64,000 nt of DNA, taken from contig MU867073.1 of NCBI GenBank assembly GCA_033725935.1, positions 310,001-374,000 of the forward strand, in the 5' to 3' direction. This DNA is from Cladorrhinum sp. PSN259. Its lineage: Eukaryota > Ascomycota > Sordariomycetes > Sordariales > Podosporaceae. The notes beneath the pieces were generated by a model. That model saw only the letters and a program-made list of their open reading frames with translations, made no database searches and had not been told where the DNA came from. This document shows, piece by piece, positions 1 to 11,020 of this stretch. A program made the position numbers and the translations under genes. Numbering within the stretch: position 1 is the stretch's first letter; each line of letters starts with the position of its first letter.

Positions 1-2492
1 TGAGCGTGGTTGTTGGTGTTGTTGCCAAAGCTGTTTCCGTTCTGTCTAACAGTGTGAACGTCATTGGCGGAGTAAGATTGCTGCAGCTTGGGAGGAGACA
101 CCACAGCGTGATTGGCAGGAGGAGACACGATCGACGACTCGGAAGTTGTCGTCATGTTCTCCGAGGTGAGCAGCACGCCGGCATCAATCGAACGACGGAT
201 GCTGGAGGGGCGACTGCCAATGGTGCCAGCCTCGGAAGGCGGGGAACCAACAGAGGCGCCGCCGCCATTGATAGGTGTCGAGTTGACGGTCGACATGCTG
301 GTCCTGTGCTGCTGTTTGCTAATGCTATTCCAGCCGTTCACAGAAGTCTCAGGGCCTGATGTCTGCGACAGGGCAAGGTCCAGAGCAGCAGATGATGTCT
401 GTAAACCGAGCGGTTAACTATTATCCTGAGATGGAAAAGACAAAAGTCGTGACAGTGGATGGTTGAATGAACAGGTGAGAGAAAGCTGTGACAGCAGAAA
501 GTGCGATGAGAAGAAAGTGTTCAGTCGTGCTGCAAGGAGAACCTCGAGGTGCTGAACCCGTGAGTTGCAGCAACTGGCAAACGTGCTGAGTGCAGAACGA
601 GACCCGCGAGGGGACCCGCATTTCGCACCAGAGCCACCCCCAGATCAGATCAAAGAGATCGAAGGGATCAGAAACAGGCGGGTCTCCGGCGACTGCAAAA
701 AGTGACGCAGCGGAGCAACCCTCAGTCAGATCCCAATGATCAGATCGAAAAGATCCTCTGTTGGAGAAGAAGGAAAAGCAAGCGAGTAAGGCAGGTGAAA
801 CTTACCAAAGCTGAATATGCCTGTGATCGAAAAAGAGCAGGAAAGGCGTCGCTTTTAGTAACTGCGGTGGGGGTGGTTTGAGTTTCTGAGTTTGCGTCTT
901 CGTCTCCGAACAGGAAACCCGTGGTGTTGTTGCTGTCTTCGAGACCAATATCGCCCAAGTAAGGTCGAGTCTTGGTCACTGGCATAGAATACCGGTTAAG
1001 ACTGCGAGGAGTGTCAGATTTCTGCCGAGAGAGTACACAGGGAAGAAGCAGGAAAGAAAATGATGGCGTTGTGGGTGAAAAGAAGAAGGAAGAGGGAGAG
1101 CCTCAAAATTCTGGCAATTTATCTCCAGCCAGAAGACAAAAGCGGGTCCGCCTCTCAACAACTTCAGACAAAAGGAAGGCGCATAACGCGGGGGTATTGT
1201 TGTTGAGGTTGAATAGCAATCGTAGCGGGCTGCCCTGAATCCAAGGCCATTGAGGTCCTCAATAGGGGCCCCGTCCATACCACGCTCCAGAGCGGGCCCT
1301 CACCCAGGCCGGAGCCCTCTGAGCAGCAAATCCCTACAGCAACCAAGGTACCTCTTCCTCCCAAAGAACGAGGAGGATTCAATGACTCCGAGCGCACAAG
1401 CCGAGTGAATAACAGGAAAGAAAGTCAAACAGCTTAACAACCACAACAAAAACACTTACGCATTGGTAGATCGATGGCTTGTTGGATCCTGCCGGACAGC
1501 CTCTTCCTTTTCGTCCTCATCGCTATTTCTTCGCGACCCAGGCACCGAACGTGACGGTAGATCGTCAAAGGCGAAGCGGGATGGTAACGTCCCAGACTGT
1601 GGGGATGCGAGCAAGGAACCAGAGCGCCCAGGGCGGTTGAAGAGACCCTGCGGGGACGTAAGGCTCGAAGTCGAATATCTATTTGGTCGAGAAAATATGG
1701 TAGGGAACCCCGAAGACATCTCGCGATATTCGGGTGGGGTTGTTGGCTCTGACTGATGGCCGCCGAATCTAGCATTTAGGTCCTCTTGCATTTGCTGAAG
1801 CTCCAACTCCTCGGCCCGTTGCTGGGCGTCCAGCTTATGCATCTCGGCTTCGAAGCGCCGCCTGTGCTCTCGAAGCCGCTCATAATCCTGTCTCTTCTTC
1901 TCTAGCTGCAACCGCAGGGGCCAAGAAGAGGGCCAATGGGTTAGCAATTGCTCGGTTTCCCTTTTCAGGGGTTTGCCATCCGTGGATAGCCGCAGATTGA
2001 GCCCTTACAGCCAAGATGCACATCACTTGATATGGTATCTTGCTGGCCTCGCAAGGATTGATCTTTGCCGTCCCAGACGTACCAATTGAACTTTATGTAA
2101 TGCCTGTTGAATCATGTTAGTCAGTTTGTTTTGCTAACGATAGTTGCCTCGCAAACAGAATGCCCCCCAACGAATCCCCCAAGTCTCACCAGAAGGCTTA
2201 ATCTCCCTATACGCCCACTTCTGCACACTTCTCCTGTACACAATATTGAACCCCAACGCCTTGGTATATCACCATGTCAAGCACTTACCGCAGTAGAAGC
2301 AAAGTCCTGCGGCTCTGGAGCACGCGGAATGGTGTTAATGGTTGACAATGTTGGTACACGTCCGGATTCAGCAGTAAACCGGCGCGGAAGCAGAGGTCCA
2401 GTCCCATTTCGAGAAGGGGATACAAGACCCAAAGTGGCGCCCACTTGGGGGTCGCCGAGGGAATTCTGCTGGGCTCGGAAATAGTCCTCCAT
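1..2492 (-). CDS. Pumilio/Puf-family RNA-binding protein, N-terminal part (runs off left edge)
   Basis: Four exons can be joined in one frame on the minus strand: 2289-2492 (start codon 2490-2492), 1460-1905, 806-1001 and 398 down to beyond position 1. All three introns have GTAAGT donors; the acceptor before 1905 has a CTAAC branch point. The visible protein (about 415 residues) starts MEDYFRAQQNSLG, then has a basic coiled coil (LEKKRQDYERLREHRRRFEA), Ser/Pro/Asn-rich disordered stretches, and a QQSYSANDVHTVR motif. In fungal Puf proteins this kind of leader precedes the Pumilio repeats, which would lie left of the window. Puf proteins bind UGUA-type elements in mRNA 3' UTRs and control decay, translation or localisation in the cytoplasm. 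The family assignment rests on remembered motifs of the N-terminus only; no repeat is visible here. Exon structure is well supported, the family less so. Confidence 0.68.
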
Positions 2493-4136
2493 CTCGTTGC
2501 GCTAGCCCTATGGTACAATACAACACAACCAACTTCTCGTACACGGGTGATGGGCTTTCGATTGGGACGGCTAGGTCTTCGGCTTTTGGTTTTCGCCGCC
2601 GTCTTGGTCTTCTTCTATATGTCTAGAGAGGTTGCACTTGCGGTCAGCGATCTACGCCGGCAACGGAAGAGTGGATAGGTCTAGGGGAGTTGTTGGTGGC
2701 AGATGGCAGGTGTGAGGTGACGGGAAGTTGCCAAATATATTCTGCGCGCGTCGTCGTCGCTCCGGCCGGGTTGGGCGAGTGGTCTGGGTTTTGACAAGAG
2801 ATCACTGAAAGCTGGATTGATCTCCGTTCCACTCCATTGCCAGGAAGGCCGGAATGGGTTGGGTGTCCACGAGAGCTCTCAATGGTCCTTGTCACTTCCA
2901 TCGTCATCCTCCAGGGCCTACCCGAAACCACCCATCGACGCCACGGCTGTCTACCTCCTCCATCAAGCAAACACACAGCCATTGTGTTGTGTTGTGCAGG
3001 TGTGTTTGTTTGTGTGTCGTCTCGACGGAGCCGGTGCCTCGTCTCGGCGGCATCCGCCCGCAGCAGCAGGAGGAGGAGGTGGACATGGATTCGTGGGATG
3101 TCTGATAGCTCCTGCGCGCGCGCGCGACGTCGCAAACATCACGGCAAAAAGACACAAGAAATCTTTCTCGCACTCACCTTGCAAAGTAAAAGCTGTTGGC
3201 ACACGATGCGCCCTGGAGCCCAGGAGCAGCAGCAAAGGGGAAAGCAATAGTGTACAAAAGAGCGTGGGTGAGAAGGGAGCGGAACTCTAGGAAACGGTCG
3301 TCCAGGTGGAGGTTTATGGTACATGTAGACCCCTGGGCAACCCTGGCAAGGAAGAGGAGCCCTGGAGGCGTTGCTGTCCAGGACAGGTAAGGGTCTGTTA
3401 GCCGGGGCCAAGGCCAAGTCTCCAGCTTGCCCCGTGCGCGTGTGCGCTTGTGCTAGCCAAGCAGCCAAGCCCAGGTCCCCGCTGTTAAGACTTTCAAGGT
3501 TGGATGGCTGCTCCGCACAGATGTCCCCGCTTTCGCCATTGGGCTGCCGTGGGTCTCACTCCTCAGTGCTCCCCCAGAGTGGCAGAGACAACGAGAATCA
3601 TCTCAGGTCCAGCTGGGTTCAAGCTCTGACGCCTCGAGCGGCTTGAGTCCAAAAAGCAGAGGCAGGGGTGCAGATGCTTGTGAGTGCGGGATGTGATGGA
3701 TCTGACGGATGGGGGCCATCGATTAAAACAGGATGAGCCCATGGTAGCACTTGAACCTTTTGAGCAACACACCTTGTTTCAATTTTTTTGGTGCCCAAGC
3801 TCTCAAAAAGTCATCTCTGTGTTCTTTATAAAGTTGAAGTCTAGACCGCACGAGACTAAAACCACCCATCCCGTCCATATCAAGCTGACAAGATGTCCGG
3901 AAGCTACCTATGAGGACGGTATGGATGGGTGGGTGGATGGGACGGAAGACCAGGTATTGGATGAATTGCGTCTGCGCTAACATTGTCTTGGGAGGAGCTC
4001 CCCTTTCCCTACATACATACAGCATGCAGGTGCTTGATGCGGATAGGCCCTGGAGCATGTTGAATGGTCCAAATCCCATCAATGAACTGTGGGAACGTGG
4101 AGTTTGTATGTGCCCCTATTCCAAAATGCTCAGGTT

Positions 4137-4184
4137 TTGTTGCCTGTGGGAAAAAAGGTTGTTTTGCCTCCCACAGGGCAACAA
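4137..4184. repeat. Inverted repeat / stem-loop
   Basis: The arm TTGTTGCCTGTGGGA (4137-4151) is the reverse complement of TCCCACAGGGCAACAA (4169-4184) except for one extra G. This gives a 15-bp stem with a single bulge around a 17-nt A/T-rich loop. No T-run follows directly, so it does not look like a Pol III or bacterial-type terminator. Confidence 0.8.
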
Positions 4185-5049
4185 TATGGCGAAAACAATA
4201 TTTCGTATCGTATTTGGTGATCCAAGGAAGCAGCGGTGTACATACAATTAGAACGCGGCATGATGGCCAGCCGGGACGGCAGAACAGCAAGGCGCCGATG
4301 TGCGAGCCTTGCATGGGAATCATGTTCCCCCCACACTCTCAATTGCCTCTCCAAGCACATTTCCCCAGGTTCCAGTTCGGTCCCGTCCATGCAGACCTGC
4401 AACAGGAACAGCAGGTCGAAAGACAGCGCCCGCCTTCACTCGAAGCGGCACAAGTGGTTGTCCGATGCGGCGCAAATCTGATTCCAAGGGAGTCGCTGCT
4501 GGTTGGTGTGATGTGGGATGTAGCATGCTGACTGCCACTCAGCGGAAGATGTGTGCCGAGGGGCAACACTCGATCACCCCAGGAGGCGAGACAGACACAG
4601 CAAACCTTTGCATTGTGGACGTGACATCTTATTTCGAAATCCCAAAGACAACAAAATGTAATAAGACTTGGCTGATGCTATCGCTGGTGGCAAACAGTGC
4701 GAAATGGTGCAGTTCTCGTTCTGAGTCTTGAGGTGTAACAAATCCAACCATGACGCCTCACGCCTCCACCTTGCCGTGAATACGACCTGAGCAGCTTCCG
4801 TCTCTGGGTTAGGTTGCCCTTCAGGAACCAAAGTCTAAATATGGAGCCTTCGGATTGTTCTCTGTGCGTGTTTGCTCTGACCTGGCGTGTTGTCCGCCAG
4901 ACAATCGGCCGAAGTGGTATGTCTGGGTGTATATGTAATCCGTACAGTACATGCACATATGAATGGAGTGTCGATTATATGGGCTGCCCAGCCACTAGAA
5001 AGAGCCGACGAGGACTGCACCGGGGATTAATCGTAGCATTGTCTTTATG

Positions 5050-5059
5050 TACATATGTA
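5050..5059. repeat. Palindrome TACATATGTA (copy 1)
   Basis: An exact 10-bp palindrome, one of four copies noticed in the window (5050, 5809, 18774, 46301), all intergenic. By chance a given 10-mer is expected about 0.06 times in 64 kb of balanced composition. Confidence 0.75.
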
Positions 5060-5808
5060 TATCGATGCAGACGGTAAAGCATTGAGCAATTGCTAATGGT
5101 GGCACGGCATTTTAGCCGGTTGGTTTTATGGTAGGCACTCCGATCGTCAAACATCCCCTAATGGAAGACGGTGGTGGTGTGTGGTACAGACATATTGGCT
5201 TTGTTTTGTTTTGGAAACACTTGTGCGCCAATATTTAGAAGTGTTTTTCTTTCTCTTTGTTATATCAATCTCTTTATAATCTTTGTTCTTGTTATTTCTG
5301 GACAAGAATTTAGAAAAGGGGGGTCCGAAAGTTCCACTCTGCCCTTTGCTCCCCCTCTTTCGCTCCGTCATCTCTATTGCAACCCTTCCTGAATGAAATG
5401 TCTGTGGAGCTCTGATTGTCACACATGTCGACATAGGTATCAAAGCAGTCCACCACCCCACGCAGCCCAACCCCTTTGCTCGGCACAGCTCTTGCGAGGA
5501 TGGTGGTAGTCATGTTCTGTCATGAGTCTCTCCCAACTCAGCAGCCAATCAATGATAGGATCTCCTCTCGTACCTCTCTGCCCGACGAGGAGATGCATTG
5601 TGGAGGGTGTCACGGATCCCTCCCATCAATCTCGGTGCAACCTTGAAGTTCGGCACAACAGCAACTACTAATACGTATCTTTGGGATGTTCTTGTGTCTC
5701 CGGAATGCCCGTCCGGGGAATTGATATCAAAACCAAAAGAGTGGTCTGCGCAAGCAGAAATCCGAGGCTGGTTGGACACCTGCAATATCGGATTCATGAT
5801 ACTTTCGA

Positions 5809-5818
5809 TACATATGTA
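5809..5818. repeat. Palindrome TACATATGTA (copy 2)
   Basis: Second exact copy in the same gene-free interval upstream of RPC2, about 970 bp before the RPC2 start codon. It is followed directly by the related sequence CCTACCTACG. Confidence 0.75.
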
Positions 5819-6781
5819 CCTACCTACGTCAGCCTCAATGACAACCCCGCCTTGCATATACGCTGCAGGTGCAAGGTCAACAAGGGGCAATGACTAGCTC
5901 AAAAGTCGGTGAGTCCAGTTTCAGAACGGACGGCACCAACTGGCGACGACGTACCGTTGGCGAGAATAGCACGAGCAAAACAACGGCGGATAAGTTCAGA
6001 TTGGTTGAAATGCGGGGGAGCTATCCGTACAGGTGGAAAGCCCCTTTATAAACCCCAAGCTGGGCTTAGAAAAGTCCACCATGTTGTCCGAGATCTATCG
6101 AGTGTTGGCCATTTGAGAGCAGTCGGTTCGCAGAGATGTAGCCAACTCATCAGCACATCAATATTTCAATGCGCCGGATATGCACCACCTGTTTGCGCGG
6201 GTTGGTATAGGAAGATTCATACCTGTAATCGACAACGGGGATGTCATCCGGCCCCAGCCATGACCCATCCACCTAGGCAGTGTATACATCACTCGCATGG
6301 AGCAAGGGAGGTGGGTGTCACCAATGCAATGCAAGCTTGACGGCCCATAGAGGACGACGGTTTACCTGGGAATTCGCAACTTTAAGCCGTGCTGCCAATC
6401 TTGAAAACTGTTATCTATTTCACTTTTAAACTTTCTGTCAAGCTTTTTCGGACCACACCGTCCGATCAATGACTCCCTTGCCGTGCACAGATCAAACATG
6501 CCATCTTTGAAGATGGGTGTGAATCAGAACCAAACACTGTGCCGACGGTACAAAATCTGGCCATCGCAATACGGTGCCAAGTAGTGGAACACTGTGAAAC
6601 TGTGCAGGGTCCAGGCCCCTGTCGTACCCGACCTTGCTGTGCTCTGTTATCGATAAGAAAAAGGTTGGCAGCGTCGTCGCGGGGCAGAGAAATAAGAACT
6701 ATTCACTTCGTTTTCCTTCAACTCTTACTCAATCACATCCCACTCTGGTCGCCCGCGGTTCAACAGCACGGCAAAACGGCC

Positions 6782-9700
6782 ATGATGGGTGCCATTGATG
6801 ACGGGTTCGAGGCTCTGCTGGAGCCGTTCTATAATGGGAAAAAGCTCACCGACCCCATCTCAGCGAAAGAAGACAAATACCAGCTATTGCCCGCCTTCCT
6901 AAAAGTCAAAGGTCAGTGGCAGTCATTCGCCAATCCTGCCGAGGGAAGCCGAGAACTGACTCCTAGATCATCCCAACAGGTCTCGTCAAGCAGCACATAG
7001 ATTCATACAATTATTTCGTCGAAGAAGACATCAAAAAGATCGTTGAGAGCAACCGCCTGATTCGCAGCGACCAAGACCCAAGCTTCTGGATCGAATTCAC
7101 AGACATTCGCGTCGGCAAGCCCTCTCGAGATAACGAAAACGAACTTCCTGACTCGGTTAACCATGTCACCCCCATGGAGTGCCGTCTTCGTGACCTCACC
7201 TACTCAGCTCCGGTGTACATCGACATTGCGTTCCCGAGAGAGAAGCATAGGATTATACGAAAGAATCTTTTACTGTGCCGGATGCCCATCATGCTCAAAA
7301 GCTCCAAGTGCTATCTCAGCGGCGCCACGAATGCCCAGATGGAGGTCATGAACGAATGTCCTTTGGACCCCGGCGGCTACTTCATCGTCGGCGGTACTGA
7401 GAAGGTTATTCTCATTCAGGAGCAGTTGAGCAAGAACCGCGTGATCGTCGAAAAGGATGACAAGGGTGTTACGGCCTCGGTCACGAGTTCTACACACGAG
7501 CGCAAGTCCAAAACCTACGTTGCGTTGCGAAAAGATCGCATCGTCCTCCAACACAACATTCTCATTGAACCCATTCCGATTGTCATTGTTCTCAAGGCCT
7601 TTGGCGGCATGTCTGACTACGATATTATGGAACTCGTGGCAGGCGGAGATATTGTGTACCAGGACGATTTGCTCATGAGCTTTGACGAGGCCACCAAGGC
7701 TGGCGTGTACACCCAGCAACAAGCCTTGGAGTATATTGGTCTCCGAGTCAAGATGGGCGGCGCCAGGAGGGGGCGCTCCCCCGGTGCAGCTCGACGGAAT
7801 CCCATCGACGACGGACTTGATGCCCTCACCAACCTCATTATCGCACATATAACTATCAAGGACGCAGACTTTTACCCCAAAGCTATCTACATCGCCATGA
7901 TGGTCAGGCGCGTCTTGATGGCATCCCACAACGAGAAGCTCGTCGATGATCGCGATTTTGTGGGCAACAAGCGTCTTGAGCTGGCAGGACAACTCTTGTC
8001 CCTGCTTTTCGAAGATCTTTTCAAGGGCTTCATTTCCGCGATGAAGATGCAGATGGAAAACTTTTTCAAGAAGCCCAACAGGATTGCAGCTTATGATCCG
8101 ACAGGTACCCTCGGCCTGCAGGGAAAGGGTATTTCACAGGGTCTCAGCCGCGCTATTCAGAGTGGAAACTGGACCGTGAAGCGTTTCGGTATGGCCAGGG
8201 CAGGTGTTACTCACGTTCTGAGCCGGCTTAGTTACATTGCTGCTCTTGGCATGATGACTCGTATCAGCAGTCAGTTCGAGAAGACGAGAAAGGTCAGCGG
8301 CCCTCGAGCGCTTCAGCCATCCCAATGGGGTATGCTTTGCCCCTCAGATACACCAGAAGGTGAGGCTTGCGGTCTGGTCAAGAATTTGGCTCTCATGACC
8401 CATATTACTACGGAGGCCGGAACGGAACAAGTTGAACATTGGATCCCCAATCTCATTAGTGGCGTGGAAAGAATCCAGACTCAGACTGGAACCGAGATGC
8501 ATAAGGAAGGTTCATACATCATTCATATCAACGGCACACCGTATGCCTTGACAAGGAGGCCTGAGGCGTTTGCGAGGGAGTTCAAGAACAAACGACGCAC
8601 TGGTTGCATCGATCCCTTCATCGGCATCCACATAAACCAGCACTTTTCGGCAATCCACATTGCCACCGACGAAGGCCGCATCTGCCGGCCCTACATCATC
8701 GTTACCAATGGCCAGTCGATGCTTATGGCTGAGCATCTGAAGCTTCTTCAACTCGGCAAGGTGACCTTCGAGGATTTCCTCAAGAACGGCGTGATCGAAT
8801 ACCTTGATGTCAACGAGGAAAACGACGCCCTAATTGCCGTTCGTGAAGAAGAGATTACCAATGCGCATACTCACATGGAGATTGAGCCCTTCACGATCCT
8901 GGGGGCCGTTGCGGGTCTCATTCCTTTTCCACATCATAACCAATCGCCCCGTAATACGTACCAGTGCGCCATGGGTAAACAAGCTATCGGAGCTATTGCC
9001 TACAATCAGTTCAACCGCATTGACACACTTCTCTACACTTCGCTTTATCCCCAGCGGCCCATGGTCATTACCAAAACGATTCAACTCATTCATTACGACA
9101 AGCTTCCGGCAGGGCAAAATGCAACGGTTGTGGTCATGTCATACTCGGGCTACGATATAGAAGACGCCCTTGTACTGAACAAAGCCTCGTTGGACAGAGG
9201 ATTTGGAGCGTGCCAGGTTTTCCGAAAATACGCTGTGGAGATGCAAAAATACCCCAGTAACCGTAAAGACAGACTCGCAGGGCCAACTATGGGCGAAGAC
9301 GGAAAGCCCATTGCTAAACATCGCTGCCTTGACAAGGATGGATTGGCCATAGTGGGAGCCAAGGTCAATCAGGGCGAAACGATGATCATGAGGGAGGTGC
9401 CAGTCGACCAACAAGCGCACATGGAAGGCGTGGGCCGTGGTTCAGAAGAGTATCGGCCAGCACCTGTAAACTACCGGATCGCGGACCCAGCTATTATCGA
9501 CAAGGTCATGATTTCAGACACGGAACGCAATACCCAAATCATCAAGATCCAGACAAGACAAACTCGTCGGCCAGAATTGGGTGACAAGTTCTCTTCCCGT
9601 CACGGACAGAAGGGTGTGGTTGGCACAATCGTAGAGCAGGAAGACATGCCATTCTCGGACAAAGGTCTTGTTCCTGATATTATCATGAACCCCCACGGTT

Positions 9701-10371
9701 TCCCCTCGCGTATGACAGTCGGCAAGTTATTTGAATGTCTGACTGGCAAAGCGTCCATAGTTGCGGGTCGTCGCGACTTGGGCTTCGGAGATGCGTTCCG
9801 GTCGCATCCTGTCGAGGAGATGGGTAAGACACTCATTGATCACGGTTTTGAGTGGGGAGGAAAAGACTACTTCACCTCAGGCATCACCGGTGAGCCGCAC
9901 GAGGCTTATCTCTTCAACGGACCCATCTTTTACCAGCGTCTCAAGCACATGGTGCAAGACAAGATGCACTCGCGATCTCGTGGTCCCCGTGCAGTGCTGA
10001 CGCGCCAACCTACCGAGGGTCGTTCACGCGACGGTGGTCTTCGTCTTGGAGAAATGGAGCGTGATTGTTTGATAGCCTACGGTGCCTCGCAGCTGCTGTT
10101 GGAGCGTCTGATGATAAGCTCTGACGCTACGCAGGTTGATATCTGTGAGCGATGCGGGCAGTTAGGTTACAAGGGCTACTGCCAGACGTGCAAGAGTACC
10201 GGACAGGTGACCAAGATGACTATGCCGTATGCTGCCAAGCTATTGGTTCAGGAGTTGATCTCGATGAACGTTGGCGTGCGCATGCAGCTCGAGGACAAGT
10301 TTCCACATCCGGATAGAGAGGCCTCGTTGCCTATCCGGGGTTCTAACAAGAAGGCTGTTAGCGCCAATTAA
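6782..10371 (+). CDS. RET1: DNA-directed RNA polymerase III second-largest subunit (RPC2/RET1)
   Basis: Two exons, 6782-6911 and 6980-10371, separated by a 68-nt intron (GTCAGT donor, AACAG acceptor), encode 1173 residues; yeast Ret1 is about 1150. The N-terminus has the family block EPFYNGKKLTDPIS followed by [20 protein letters not shown] across the splice junction. Further hallmarks are LDPGGYFIVGGTEKV, VTSSTHERKSKTY, GVTHVLSRLSYIAALGMMTR, the active-site block GDKFSSRHGQKGVVG, and a C-terminal zinc ribbon CERCGQLGYKGYCQTC near residues 1100-1115. The match follows Ret1 rather than Rpb2 or Rpa135. With the largest subunit this protein forms the Pol III active centre that makes tRNA, 5S rRNA and U6 in the nucleus. 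ATG 6782 is immediately followed by a second ATG at 6785, so the start is good to one residue. Confidence 0.97.
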
Positions 10372-11020
10372 GAAGTTATTTGCTTAGGATTGGCGTTGGG
10401 TACGGGAAAGTTGTATTGTTACGTGTTGTCATTCAAATGGGTATCATGGATACAGGTAGGGAGATTATCCGGGCTTGCTTTTTCTGGTATTAGCATGGCG
10501 CAAAGAAATAGGATCCGGGGAATAGATGAGCAAAAAATCAATTGAGCAGTAACCGATCTTTAAATGTGCTGCTCTGCTGGTGCTTCTGTGTTTTTGTTGT
10601 GAATGGAAAAGGGGCAAAAAGGGGGTGAAAACAGAAGGAAAGGCAGCGGTTGGCGTGGAGAGAAACAAAGAAGCACTGCCCAGGCTATTGAGAACCAAAA
10701 GCGGATCAATTTGGTTAATAAGCTGCTTCCATGGATATGTAGGTAGATACCTGTCTTCTGACGGGTGCAGCAGGGTTAGGGTTAACATGAGTTGCGTCTC
10801 GGCAGGGATTGCTTGTCTGTCCACTCGAGTGTGGTGACGGCCATCCACCAGCGGCAGCGCCCCCAAGCCCGTCCCAAAGACTCGGCGAGAGAGAAAGCAA
10901 GCCATCTCCGCACCATTGTGCTTCAAGATGCTGCTCATCAGCAATGGTGGATTGAGCGGCCTGACGATTGCGGCAATCAGTTAATTCTTTTTTTCTTTTC
11001 TTTTTTATCCCCCCTGCACA
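10372..11020. other. RPC2-RGP1 intergenic region
   Basis: This region combines the 3' flank of RPC2 and the promoter/leader of RGP1, both on plus. It holds a telobox-like GGGTTAGGGTTAAC at 10773-10786 and a T-rich tract just before the RGP1 start. No coding ORF with recognisable features was seen. Confidence 0.6.
10773..10786. promoter_or_regulatory. Telobox-like element GGGTTAGGGTTAAC
   Basis: Nearly two telomeric TTAGGG units lie about 235 bp upstream of the RGP1 start codon. In many fungi such sites bind Tbf1/TRF-like Myb factors in promoters. Function here is inferred from sequence alone. Confidence 0.4.

Larger units (their letters stand above)
2493..6781. other. 4.3-kb gene-free interval between Puf and RPC2 starts
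   Basis: This interval lies between two divergent start codons (Puf to the left on minus, RPC2 to the right on plus) and must hold both promoters and leaders. All ORFs are short and none shows domain-like sequence or spliceable extensions. Visible landmarks are an alternating GC tract near 3113-3127, a 15-bp inverted repeat at 4137-4184, and two exact copies of the palindrome TACATATGTA at 5050 and 5809. It is long for a fungal divergent promoter, so noncoding transcripts or a long leader are possible, but nothing in the sequence proves one. Confidence 0.6.

Noticed and set aside
2644..3290. Overlapping ORFs of 80-163 codons on both strands
   Set aside because: They are random frames in GC- and GT-rich DNA upstream of the Puf gene; no splice structure or domain supports them.
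7270..7992. 240-codon minus-strand ORF opposite RPC2
   Set aside because: It lies wholly inside the conserved RPC2 coding region; its openness follows from codon bias of the sense strand and it has no recognisable domain.
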